A stretch of DNA of 64,000 nucleotides from Macropodus opercularis. Lineage: Eukaryota; Chordata; Actinopteri; Anabantiformes; Osphronemidae. Both the position numbers and the translations under genes were made by a program. Where the stretch lies: NCBI GenBank assembly GCA_030770545.1, contig JAUCMP010000026.1, positions 4,258,501-4,322,500 on the forward strand. The letters run 5' to 3'. Each line of letters begins with the position of its first letter. Within the stretch, counting starts at the first letter, position 1. The notes beneath the pieces are model-generated. The model was not told the origin of the DNA. It saw nothing but the letters and a program-made list of their open reading frames with translations, and made no database searches. Below are positions 1 to 13,175 of this stretch, piece by piece.

Positions 1-2448
1 AATCCACACAACACGTCCACAACTGCTTCCTTGACGAGACGAGAGCTGGGTCAATACCTGTAGCCCGTACATCAAAATTAGGTCTGACCATTAACGCGAT
101 GCCAAGGCTGATAAGACGTCCACGGGTTAGTCTGAGAGCACATTTGTAAATGTAATCTATCTATTGACTTTCGTATTTCCCCTCTGAAGCTAACTTGCCA
201 GGTCATATTTCATCATAATAAATTCTCTGTATTCACATGGTATCAAAACTCTATATGGGGCTTAATAGTCTCTCCTCCATCCACGTCATCCTCTGCTGCT
301 CTGCTATAACAGCCATGTATTATTCAACACAATCTCTAGACGTGGAGAACCGCGAGGAAGAGACAAGAACGGAAAGATGGATAAGCCAAAAGGTTTTATT
401 ATTATATGATTAGGTTTGTTGTAAAAACATACAGCTGCCTTATCTTGACTGGATGAGCAGACACACGCAAAGGACTGTAACGTGTCCCTGGGTCTCATTT
501 ATTTGAATGGGAAGAGAACGTATCTTGATCTAACCTTGATCAAATCTGTTTCTATGACACACAGCTGCAGCTTTTACATGGAGACGTAAAGATTATGCAA
601 GATTTCAGACACACACACCAAAAACGTTCTGCCAAAATGTGATTAAAGACAAACTGCAAATCCAGTTTGACCAAGTGACCAGGAAAGGCTCACACCACTA
701 ATTGGCAGAGCCGCGGCTCGTCTCTTTGAGGCATGGCGGATCCTGTCCCATGATCCTCTGCAGCTCTTTTGGGGCTGACTGTTCCCCGCAGGTGTTCGCT
801 CCTCGGATGGCGTAATTAGTGTCGGCCTTGCTGCTCTGGCTCAGTTGTTTGCACACATACACACAAGCCCATAAACAGCTTCTGCAGCACAGCAAGACCA
901 GACAAACAGCTCTGTACAGCTGGACCCAAACCATCCTGATGGCATGTTTAAGATGTACAGCTCTGAGTCTCAGTGTCTGAGTATGGCTGTGCATAAACAA
1001 ATCTACATTTCACACACGGCCCCACGTATTTACTAGATGAAGATGCTTCAGATCCATTCTAGCTTCAAATGCATCGTCGACTAAGATCAAGTATGTGTGT
1101 ATTTTTAAAAGTAGTTCACAGCTGCAGGATTTCGGCGGAGAGGTGAGAGGACTGACCTCACTGTCAGACACTGCTGTGGTCGTCAGTTTCAACACCGCGC
1201 CTTCTTCTACTGGGCAAGGGAGTCATTAAAGTGATTCGAAAGATGCCTGCGTGGGGTCAGGTTCGCTCTAATTGCCTGCAATTTTCTGAAATGTAGATCA
1301 TCTGCGAAACCATCACTATCTACAGCGCACGGAGTCAGTAACCGTGGCAACTGTGTATGCATACAGGTAGGTGTAACATACTACAGTTATCCATATCATC
1401 ATTATTCATGTGCAATATGTAAGCTATCGTGTGCACATATAATCACAGACACATTAAAGTCCACTGCAGACTTTGTTACACTGAATATGTCACACGTCTG
1501 TGCAAAAATATCTATATTTAACCTGTTCAAGTGCCACAGACCCTCCGTTGTCCCAGATACGGGCCAAAACAAATGAGTGAAGAACTGTTCAAAGCAGCAA
1601 CTTTTAGAAAGGAACACCACCAAGCATGTTGTGACAGCTTTATCATTGTTCTCTCAAGCATTTAATCCCATAGAGGCCAGATCGCAGCTCAGAACAGTGA
1701 AATTAATTTGCCTGCTATTGATCTGGAGGAGACACTTTGCTCATGTGACCAAGATACAGAGAGAACGAGCTGGAAATGAAGAGTGGGTGCGTTTTAATAT
1801 CGTTGTGAAGCGTTTGGTGGAACTGTAATTAAACCAAAGCACAGGGTGTCTGAGATGTGTGTGTATTCACAGCAGTCGTTATAATCTACAGTCAAAATGC
1901 TTTGTCAGTGTAGGGAAACATCTCCCACCTCTACCTTTGGAGAAATTGCCCATTTGGCTTTCACGCACTATTTATTTCCTGCCCTTAATGTTTCCCTTCA
2001 TTTTCGCTGCTTGTTTCCGCTGAGAAAGGGAACATAAACACGTCAGCCTCCTTCCTGCCGTCTGTCCACCTGTCTCACTCTAACATCCTCGTTCAAGTTT
2101 AACCTGCCACGTTGTCGTATCCAGTGTTACCGGACTCTTTACATGTGTCTGTCTCTTGATCTCATTTTCAGACTGCAAAGATAGACGCAGTTCATGCGCT
2201 AATGAAATTCACCCAAGGCCAGCTGTGACTCATTCAGCGTTCACCCTGGGTGACGCCAGCATCCTTCAGATCCTGTCTGCACACACAAACCCATACAGAA
2301 GCTTTCCTGATGACAGTGAGTTTGTCTCCTTTTAGTGTCAGGCAATGGTCTCGCCTTTAAGCACAGCATGTGACCTTAAAGATCTTGCTCGTGGTGATGC
2401 GTCATCTTTGCATCACCTCTGGGGTTTTGGCATCTTAAGCTTTGTTTA

Positions 2449-2590
2449 TGCTGTTGGGCAGAGCTCCTGCAGTATTTCGGTGTCTTGTCCAAGGACACTT
2501 CAACATGTGGCCAAGAAGAATCAGGAATCCACCCAACAATCCAGGCAGATTTGGTTCTAGTCAGCCGCGGCTCTAACCGACTACATCCCA
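2449..2590 (+). repeat. Degenerate teleost-type interspersed repeat
   Basis: Contains GGTGTCTTGTCCAAGGACAC TTCAACATG and, further on, an AACCGACTACA-like segment, resembling a common fish repeat whose consensus has CTTGCTCAAGGACACTTCGAC. The copy is decayed. Confidence 0.5.
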
Positions 2591-4668
2591 GAACCGTGAG
2601 AAGGCAAAGGTCAACTTATTAGCAAACACCAAAACAGACAAAAGAAGGAATATTTATAAGTCCAGGAACGGCCCTTAAATGTCTCCCTCAGCGGGTTAGT
2701 GCCACCTTATCTGCTTAGTCAGTTTATATCAGCTGCTTTCATATCCTGCTTGACATGCTGTTGCAGATCGCGTGTGCGTCCAGGCAAACACTACAGTATG
2801 TGCTGTGTGTTCCCGTCTCATATCCTGTAGGGAACATACGGTAACCGCTGCTTTTGCATTCATGTGCACTTTTATTCCCGTGAGGTCAACCTCCGAAAAA
2901 AAAAGTGTAGTGTAAAGCGGAATTTGACAGAACTCAGAGTTTGGATTAAAAAACCTGCAAAACCTTCCTGTTGCCGTCTCTTTAATTACTTTACCCTTTA
3001 CTTGTCTCATTGCTCTCGCTGGCATCACAAATAAAATCAATCACAATGAGTCTCCCTTCTCTTCCTTGTCCGCCTCTCACACACACATAAGTCATGCTCT
3101 CATTGTTTGGTAAGGTATTGTTGGCCTTGGTGGATGCATTCATTATTTAATCCATCACTGCAGAGGGAGACTCCCCAAAACAGTTACAAATACAGTAGTG
3201 CAAAACAATGTCAGCAAGAGGAAGGGTGTGTGTGTACAGCTCACAACGACAGCGTCAAGATAAATCTAGTGAATTTGAAGAGGGAGGCGTCACCCTGTTA
3301 ATCCTCCTTCCTACATCGTGCTGCTTTTTACTGGCCGTCAGGGAGGAATTAACGCTTGTTAGCGTGCACCCTGATCACGATCTAAAGTGCTCAGAGGTGG
3401 CTCTGGTGAGATTTCACAAAATAATGACATCACGCTTTAATGGGATGCAGAGTCGAGCGTTATCCAAATCCCACATAACGTCTGCGCTTGTGAATTTGTC
3501 TCTGGTAGCTTGCAAATCATTTCTGACAGGTTATTTATCCATTTTTAGAAAACTCCTCCTCCTGTCGTAATTATTCTCTAAACAGGGCAACTGAACCTCT
3601 CTCTGTTTGAGTGGAGCATATTGTGTGGGTTTAATCTTTATTTAAAGAGTAATAGGACATGTGCGATGAAAAGGATTTCCACAGTAAATGATGATGCTAC
3701 GTGTCGCAGGAGTTGTTAATCTGGTCAGGTTGATGGTATTAGATCATTCAGACACACGATGTGCAGCTAAGGCCTGATACTCATTCGTGTTACAAATGCA
3801 CAATTACACAAGGACCACACATACTCCCAACTATACGAAGGCTCAATCTGCCTCACGGGGCCACGTCCAGCCCCCAGGCGGGTGCAGGGGGGCAAACACA
3901 ACCTCGTCAGGGTCTCATTACAAACAACAGGCAGGCAGCAAACAGCCATTTTCTCTATTTATGTTACAACCCACCCAGGTTCCTCCACTGGTTACATGTC
4001 AACTTCTGCTTTATGTCCTCCTCCACAAGCTCTTTTCTCACACAAAGAAACACACTAACACACACAACACAGCAAAGGACAATGAACACTGTACACCGAG
4101 ACCTGATGGAGCTACTACCTGCCCCTTAAAGGGACAAGTGTCCAGTGAGATGTCGGTGCTGCAAACGGACCATGAATAAATGATGCTATGCAGGAGCTGG
4201 GGAGGACCAGAAGGGAAAGACCATGACTCAGAGAGAACACGGAGAAGGAGATGTGGAGAATTTACTGTGGACAGAGTGGGAGCCGAGTGCATTGTCCATC
4301 CCAGCCGAGTCGGCTCATTGTTACTGTTCTATACTCAGCCCGGTTCCTCCACCACAAGCAAATCACCAGCACAAACCTTTTCAGCCATTCAGAAACGTTG
4401 TCCTTCTTGTTACTATGTCTAAAGAAAACTAGGCCCACAAGCGACAACAAAAGAGACAAGTAAAGGGGTGAAGCTTTGTAATAGAGGCTGGCTTCTCCTG
4501 ATTTGAGTCCAGATCCAGTTCAGCTCCTTAGACACCAGTGGTTAATCTAATAATGCGATGGATTCAACCACTTCATTGGATTATACAGCAGGAAATGATT
4601 AACACACTGGGATTTCAGGTCAAGTGACCAAATTGAGCAGGAAATGTCTCTTTTCCTCTCACTGCCGG

Positions 4669-4691
4669 TGTGTGTGTGTGTGTGTGTGTGT
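4669..4691. repeat. Short (GT)n microsatellite
   Basis: About 11 GT units in the left intergenic region. Confidence 0.9.
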
Positions 4692-5933
4692 TATGTACAG
4701 CTACCAAAGCAGTCACTGAGTGATATGGGCCTTGGAAGAATAAAAACACCAAAGGGTCTTGAAATGGACTCAAGCCAAACCAAAACCAGATGACGAGACT
4801 CACCTTACACTGAAACATGCCGTTCAGTGCGTGTCTCTCTCTACACTCTGTGCATGTAATTGTTGCTGTTTTTGGATTAAAACCATACAGTATCTGTTGA
4901 TCTCTTTCCTTAGGGTTGAAGAAAATTTTTTTAATGATTGACATCAAAGAAATGAAAAAAGAAATGATGAACTCGGTCATAACTTATAAAATATTTATGT
5001 GTGCACTCATGCATGCGTTTACATGTCTCCTTCAGAGAGCCCGAGGCTGGAAATACAGCTAAAATATCAAGGAGAGACTTCTGAGCAATAAAAACCTTTC
5101 CATGAAACGCATGAAACTGAATTCAAGCCAAACGCTGCCGTTCGCTTGACAATGTAAGGAAACCTCCCCCTGAGATGTTCCCCGACCTCCTAGATCAGAT
5201 AGGGTGAGACTGAGGAATGTACAGAGACAGAGAGGGAGATCTGGAAGCAAACACCAGTGTGTGCAGTAACCGGTGTGTGTGCGTCTCTCTATGAGCATTT
5301 GTATATGCACAGCACGCGCGTGTGTGGAACCGTATGTCACAGTTACCACTTTGCTGGAATAACAGCTCTATTTCTGATCTTCTGGACCAAGCAGCTACCT
5401 GATATACATCGTACAACCAGGCTAGCAAAACACGCACCCTGCCAACAAAACCACACCAACCTCTACACGTACAATGAAAACACAAAGCACACACAGACCA
5501 AAAAAACACTAAGATCCAAACATATGCCTCTATGAAACCTTATTTACACTACATGGTCTGTCTGACACTCACAAATACACAAGGAGACGTATACATATCA
5601 TTACTGAGGGCAGATGTACGGTAAAGGCCAGGTTCAGATGTTATCACCATTGCTGAGCACTAGATTCTCGTCTCACACACAGAGAGGCCGGACAAAAGCG
5701 TATTATTATACCAAAGCAAATCCCTGGAACTTGTGCTTACTTATCCGGATCATGGTAGAATTTATTATACGAAGTTGAAATTGTTGGCTTCATTGCTGCC
5801 TCTGCTGTGAAACTTCATGTGAGTTCATGAGTTCATTTCTGCTTTCATCAAACAGCACCCAAGAAGAAACCCGCACAACGAGGCCACTCTGTGGTGATGT
5901 GTTGGAGTCATGGGGTCAATGAAAGACGTCTAC

Positions 5934-5982
5934 AGTATATATATTATATATATATATATAGATATACATATACATATAGTTC
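5934..5982. repeat. AT-rich (TA)n microsatellite
   Basis: A TA-rich run with imperfect TATACATATA units. Confidence 0.85.
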
Positions 5983-6179
5983 TGTGATGCAGCTGTGCTG
6001 AACGTGCACATAGCTGAGGATGCAAGGCTGTGATTGGCCAGTCTGATTAGCTGCTAGATGGTTTATTTAAACTAGGGAAGGACAGGCAGCGTTTGTGTGG
6101 GGAGAAGGAGAGTAATGCATGTGGACTACATTTACAGTAATAACAATGCTGCTATCGTGAAGCTTGTTCTTTACTCGAT

Positions 6180-6250
6180 CTGCTTCAACCGGCTGAGGCA
6201 GATGGCCGCCCACCCTGAGCCTTGTCCTCTCCACTCCCTCCTGGTGCTGG
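6180..6250 (+). repeat. Dispersed repeat copy 1, core GAGGCAGATGGCCGCC
   Basis: The 16-bp core occurs here, at about 48106 and at about 60664, all in the same orientation and each followed within about 40 bp by TCCTCTCCACT. This resembles a very common teleost interspersed sequence; I do not assign a family name. Confidence 0.7.
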
Positions 6251-9200
6251 CGAGGTTTTCTATGATTCTGTGCAGCTGTCTGTTGCAATACTGTTGCAGC
6301 GACTAATGCAAGCCAATAAATCCACTCATCAGCCATAACAATATTGCCAGACATTGCTCAATCCAATTGTGAAAGTGAAGTTTTTACTAGCCAAATATTT
6401 GTTTTTATAGTGGGAGGCCGGTGGGTGGCTGAGGCTCCGAGATGACTACTGACATAAGGTGTTAACGTAAAAACGAAACTAAAAGAATTTCTGCTCCTCA
6501 TCCCCGTGGAATGATTGCAACGCTCCAAGCCCTGACTCGGTTCTTCAAAAGAGAACTGTTTTTCATGTTAGTGATGGTCCATAAACACGCCGCCTTTGGT
6601 TTATGAACCTTTCTTTTGAGAGTGGACGAGAGCACAAAGAATTGTAAGAGATGTCCAATTTGGATGGAGCAGATGGAGAGGACTGGATTATCCTGAAGGT
6701 CATGGCGTGAGTCAGAAGTTGGTTCGAGCAACTTCTTAAGAAGAACTTAAAGACGATGATAGTGGGAAGTCTTCAAACTCTCCAGGGACTCATCGAACTG
6801 TCTGTGTTTGTTTCTGAGTCTGGTTTTGGCCTAAAGAATTCCAAGGAAGGAGGCTCCGTGTTGTGCATAAATGTGAGCATGATGTTGAAAATGTGTGCTT
6901 GCAGGGAGGAGCCTTTGATCGTGTATAAAAAGAGGTTCAGACACTGTGAAAAGACAGAGGATGCACCGAGAGACGGATAACAAAGTAGAGGGATGGAGAG
7001 AGGAATAACAGAGAGGCAGGGGCCAAAGTAACCAGGACCACCGGTGGATTCGATTAGCCAACCATCAACCACGGTGTGTGTGTGTGTGTCTGTGTATAGG
7101 CCCAGTGCACAGTAGTGAAAAACATGTTTTGGATTGGAGTGAACATGTTGAGATAAGCACACACACTCACAGACTGTACGCACACACTGTTCCACAAACA
7201 CGCACATACGAAGAGACTGTTTTCCTCCAATAAAGTCCAGAGAACGTCGCTCAGCTCCAGCAGCAAAACAGTCTGGTTTTCTATAGCGGGTGGAAAAGCT
7301 AGTTGAGCATTTAGGGGATGGTTAATAATGTCTCACTGACAGCGAACACAAAGCTAAAAGTTTAGATCTTTGCCCAGGACAAAACCACTTTCCCACACCC
7401 AGTCAAGCCCCCTGGACGCTCTCCCGTTTTCTCTCACATCTCTCGGTCGCCTTCATTTTCCAGCTGTCCGTCACAAACGTGCATCACGAGAACTACCACA
7501 TTTATCTGTCACATAATATTCTGTGCAGTATGATCCCTGGAACATCACTGACACTAAGGACCCAGATACATTATCAAATAGTTAAGAAGCCCAAGTGTGT
7601 GTTTGTCCATGTATCTCATTCAATCAGTAATTCCAGCCCAGTTCCCACATCTGTACTTTTCCAGCTCTGTGGGAAAAAGTCAAAGAGGCGTGTGTGTCTT
7701 GGTTACTCTGTCCCTAATGTTTATTGTTGAATACAGAGGAGGAGAGGCTGCTTAGTGACCCACAGGCTGCACAGAGACGCACTTTGAGTGAAGTTTATTA
7801 CTGTATGCAGGCAGAATGGCAGCTCAACAATAGAGAGGGCAGAGTCCAGCATTCCAATCAATGTGTGACTCCCATCTTCCGAAGAGCAACAGAGCTATCA
7901 GCTGAACAGCCGGTGGAAGCAGCGCGTTAAGTGGGTTCACTAAGGGTGTATGAAACAGCTCTCATCAAAAAAGTCCAAAGGTTTTTATTTATTACACCGA
8001 ATGAGAGAACGATAGCAGCAGCAGATGAGATCAGACTGACTCTGATGATGAACAGGTGCACACATTACTTTTTTGCGACACGTAGTACATGATGATGTGA
8101 AATACTACTAACGTGGGATGGCATGAATTTAATCTGACGAAAATGCCATCAAACACCACAGGATTTGTTCAAAATCAAACGAGATGCGCACATTAACTCC
8201 GGAACAAAAGGGCCATCACATAAGTAAAACACATAAGCTCTGAGCACTGAGGTCTTTCCAGAGGCCAAGGATGAATACAGTTCTTATACCAGATGTTTGA
8301 AAAGCACCAAGAAGGTGTCCACAGATCCTTTAAAAGGCCTGTGAAACCCTTCAACCACAGCACGTTTAATACAGGTTATAGGACACACAAGCTGGAACCA
8401 CTGGGACCTTAAGAACCCAGGGATTGTTGGAGAAAAACCTGAAAGCAAACACCTAATAATTAACGTGACCTCCTTCTCAGACAGTTTTCACTGAAGCAGC
8501 TCCCTGGTCTTGGAGAACCATGGCCTCAGGTCTGCTTGAATAGAAGCAAGAGAGAACGAGACTAAGGGGATTGCTTAAACTGCTTTTAAATACTAATCCC
8601 AAACTTTTCATCTATTGAAAAACCACACTAATAACGCTTACAGCTAATGCTCAGACCATCAGCTAGACGTCATATTTCAACAGTGATGTGTAAAGCACAC
8701 ACAGACACATCCAGGGGCAGCTCCCTTTAAAGTGGAGATTTATGTGCTTGTATTTTGGTCAGAGGCTTTAGTCTTATCGCTGTCATGGCAACGGGCTGTG
8801 GAAACAATGATTCAGAGCAGCTCAAAAGATGATCCAGGATATCACATAGATAATAGCAAACACACAATCACATTATTTACCTGAACACGCAAACAAACGT
8901 TTCTGCCCGTTGAGCTTAAATTTGCAGACAGCATCTTTGTTTCCCCTTCACGGTGCATCCAGGTTTGCCATTAATTATTCATTTCTGTTAAGCGTAGCTC
9001 AAAGGCAAGCTGCAAAAAAACTGCATATCATAACACATGCAGGTCAATATTTAGACATGTGGGGGGTTTTCATTTCCCAGGGACTCATGGGAAACACGAC
9101 CTCACCTACATGACAGGTACATCCCAGATGTGATGAGCCGTAATGCTGCTTGACGGTTCGGCAGAGTACAGGAACATGAAAGACACCAAGCGCATTAGGA

Positions 9201-12200
9201 AGACAACGAGCGAACGAGGGATTTAGGAAGATAACGACATAAAGGAGGAAGGGATTACGAGCGTCATGGAGCAGATGAAAGAGAGAACGCAGACTGGAGG
9301 TAGAACAGAAAAGATGAGACGCACAGGTCAGATAAAAGGTCACGTGGTGAAATACTGACAGCAAGGAACTATTCCTGTAAAAAACTATGTGAAGCATTAA
9401 TCATAATGCGATTACAAATAAATTATTTAAAATAAATCAATAAATTAGCGAGTAGAGATTAAGGTGACCAGTCAGCTCAGTGTGTTTGGTATCAGGTCTA
9501 TGCTGGCTGGCGTCCAATGCCCAAGACTTTGTGGCATCACCTGGTGTGAGAGAACAAGACTGCATGTACAGTATGGTCTAACTCAACTGCCACACGATCT
9601 ACATACAGCGTGGTCTTGGCTGTGGGCGCACACACATGCAATACACACGTTACCACACACACACAGGCTTGAAGCTGTTTATCTTGCTCCACTGTGATCT
9701 AACACTGTCCTCTTCCGCTCGTTTATTCACGCACACAGTCCCTTGAAGTCGCTGTCAGGTTCACCCGCTCCCTGCAGGCCCAGCCTATCCCGCAACCCCG
9801 CGAGGCAGCGCCCTGGGATCCGGGAGAACTGGACTCCGGGTAGCGTTGTTTTTGTAACCGCTCCCAGTGCTCGGTCTACAAACACAGTAAACTGCAGAAC
9901 ATGTGCGCCACATTAGGCGCTCATGCATGCGCACTACTTCATACCTATAAATATCAATACTACTACCAGGCGGTCTCGACTAGTCTACGCAGACAAATAA
10001 TCCAAACCTCCCCACGCAGGAAGAGGCCAGCACATGACTTATAAAGGGTGTATTGTTGTTCTTCCTTAATTCAGTCATTAAGAGGTCAGTCTGAACCTGC
10101 TGATCACTTCTACTTCAACAGCGTTAGTCACTGCTGTTTTCTTCCGGGAGCAGACAAAACACGGGTGAGCTGTCTCACAAACAGCCGGCAGATAATGTGA
10201 CTTCATCCAAAACAGATCCACATGACACACCGGCAAAGTGGGCCTCAAAGAGTGTCCTTGAGACTGTTTTCAGGCCATTCAACAGTGGATGCGCACACAA
10301 ACTGGAGATGAAGATTATTCAAATATTCAAATAGAGAATTTCTTTTTGGATCACACCAGGATTAAACACATTTAAACTGTCAGCGCTGGAGAACGACAGC
10401 CTCAAGCACACACTAAAACTGTTTACCAGTGGCTTTCACTCAGCAGTCAGGTGGATCTTCTATGTCGTGAAAATCAATAACAGTGAAAGGAAAACTGACC
10501 TCCACCGGTTTATTCGCATGCTAGCATCGCCACAGCGTTCCTCCAAAGCGCCCGACGCCTCTAAGCACAGATAATTACTGACTGATTCATGCTTTCTATA
10601 AAACATCTTGTCAATATTATAACCAAACCATAATATATATGGACGTGGATATACATCTACTGATTTAATCCCTCATTACCTTCTATACATTTTAGGTTCT
10701 AAGACTAATTAGTGTATATAGTAATAATATTCTGTAAACTATTCTTGTGTGTTGTTTTGTGGCTTTTTGATCCACTGGCAACTACTACGAATACTAGAGA
10801 ATCATTAAAATGAACATAGATTTATTATAAATCAGGACCCAAAGATCGTATCCGTCCTAAAATCCTGAGCAGTGACTTTCTCGTAATACATGTGAAATAA
10901 TGTAACGTGAAACCGAGCACAAACAGTAGTGTGTTTTATTCCTCCATCATCTGGATCAAATTAGGACCCACCTCCCAACAGCTCTTCTTTACGATCTCCC
11001 CACCTCCTGCTGAAGTCACCCTCCAGATGTTGGACGCAACCTTTGAACATTCCAACTACTAGTCTACTAAGTGCCCTTACAAACATACACACACAAGGAA
11101 GTTCAAAGCTGTGCCAGAGGGGAGCAGGTGGTCAGAAATAACACGCTGCATTTGACCAGGTCTTGTAGAAGCTACAGCTCGAAGCTCTCCATTCATCTAC
11201 ATGGACTGAACAGAAAAACAGAAGTTACATAGCACATTTAAATCCATAGCAAGTGATAGGATGCTTTATACTGTGCTATGCTGGAGACAAACTATATGTA
11301 ATGTGTGCCCATATTAATGTAAGTAGTCCTTAAAGCTGCAGTACAAGGTCCCACCTCACATAAGGGTGCAGTGGGAGGAGAAGAATTTAGCTTAGAAGAA
11401 TTGAGTCTTATCTATGTTCTCTATATCTATCTTGTTTGCTCTATTCTTCCAGGGAAGATGACAGCACCGTTAAAATAGAAAGTACATGCTGTGAGCCGCC
11501 TTCTTAAAAGGACACATCTGTGAGCGTTACTGTTTCCAAAGACTGAACACTCCCCTGCCCTTATGGCCTTAATCACAGACTCAAAGAATTGCACACAAAC
11601 AGAATGAAGTGCACAACATCCTCCTCTTTTCCATTTGTGATTGTCTTTAATTACCCGTACGGACGCTGCTACTGATATCAATTTCTGGCGTATAAATCTG
11701 TTTCAATATGTATATTCAGCGTTCAACCAAAAATTAACAAGTAAACAAAACACCGAACCCCGTGCGATGAATCATACAGCTGGATTTGTTTTCAATACTT
11801 GGCCTTCTACTGTATCTACCTCGCTGCTCCTCTGAGGGATTGAGCGCATGAAAGGAGAAGAAAACGTCTCCTGTCTTCCACCGGTCCTGCAAATCCTCGG
11901 CCAAGGCAGAGGATGAAGTGCTCCTTCTCTCCATTCTCCTCACTTCACAATCTGGATCCAATAACTTGATCTTCAAAAATGCGAACACCCCCTGCACAGA
12001 CACACGAAACCTCACAACTGCCAAAAGATATTCAGACAGACTTTGAGATGACCAATCGATGACGTTATTATTATGAGTTTAAACATTTTCTTTTTAATTT
12101 TAGTATTTTACTAGTAATAACTAGTAAAATCTATGTAGTTCAGTGTGAACCTGACATGACAGGAGGCTGGAAAACGGCTTCTTATACTGTAAATACGCAC

Positions 12201-13169
12201 ACATACATCACAGAGATGCTTTGATCTCCTCTCCCTTTCTCTCTCGCTGTTTCAAGACAAGTCCTGCAGTCAGAGATCGGCCCACCTCTCCCTGCCCCCG
12301 ATACACGAAACCTCGCCACAGAAGCTCTCCACCGTGAAACACAACCACATCTCTAGTCATTCCAAACAGGCTCATCTCCGCCAACCATCAGGCAGGAATC
12401 CAGCTGCGTCCACGTCTGGATAAACAGGTTTGGAGCACTGTGGAATGGCTTATAAAACATCTGCCAATCTCCCTCAAAATCCCCGCGTTTGATCTGCACA
12501 CCAAGCCTCGAAAGAGCAGCAGAGCCTGGTGGAAGAAAGCGGCACCAGGGGATTCTCTGGCTCTGCCGTGGAGAGGCCTGGATGGGTTCTGGACTGCATT
12601 GTAGGCAGGCAAAGCTTTTTGCTCAAATAACATAGAAAGTCGATAATAAAAATGAGTCTACAGATCACATTCTACACACTGATGACACAATGACACATGA
12701 AACAACGCTACAAAAATCCAACTAGACGACGATTCCTCTGTCACACTGAAAAAAACAGCTACTAATATAATTTCCAGAAACCAAACTACAGGCAAAGCTC
12801 ACAGATTTGAAATTAGAGCTTTGCTGCCACCTACTGCTTCAGTAAATGCACTTCATGCTCCCATTAAGGCCCAAATTAGTATTGTTCTTTAAGATGATAT
12901 AAGAAATGTGAGCGTTTACAGCAGCTGTACATAAAAGAACAGAATCAGGATCAATAGTATTTTTACATATTTACATTTGATAACCTTTATTTGAACGCAC
13001 CAGGTGCATAAACTTGTTTTTAATCAAACAGCAGAAATACTGGACACGTCTTGAACAAACTGCCAGAACTGACTCCAACGTGCTTAAGCTATTTAGTCTG
13101 GGGGTAAAAACTGTCTGGACAGAATGAAACACGTTGCGAGACATTTACTGCAGCCATAAAAGAAAATAC

Positions 13170-13175
13170 TTTATT
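13170..13175 (-). terminator. Candidate poly(A) signal for eif5a2
   Basis: The minus strand reads AATAAA, about 3.15 kb past the stop codon. I found no earlier canonical hexamer. Confidence 0.3.

Larger units (their letters stand above)
1..13150. other. Intergenic stretch with no supportable gene
   Basis: About 13 kb downstream of eif5a2 holds only short open frames that look like chance. I searched the translations for a neighbour such as rpl22l1 and recognised nothing. It contains a GT run near 4669-4691, a TA run near 5938-5960, a copy of a dispersed repeat near 6180-6250 and a degenerate interspersed repeat near 2449-2590. One minus-strand frame at 698-1000 is discussed as a finding. Confidence 0.6.
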
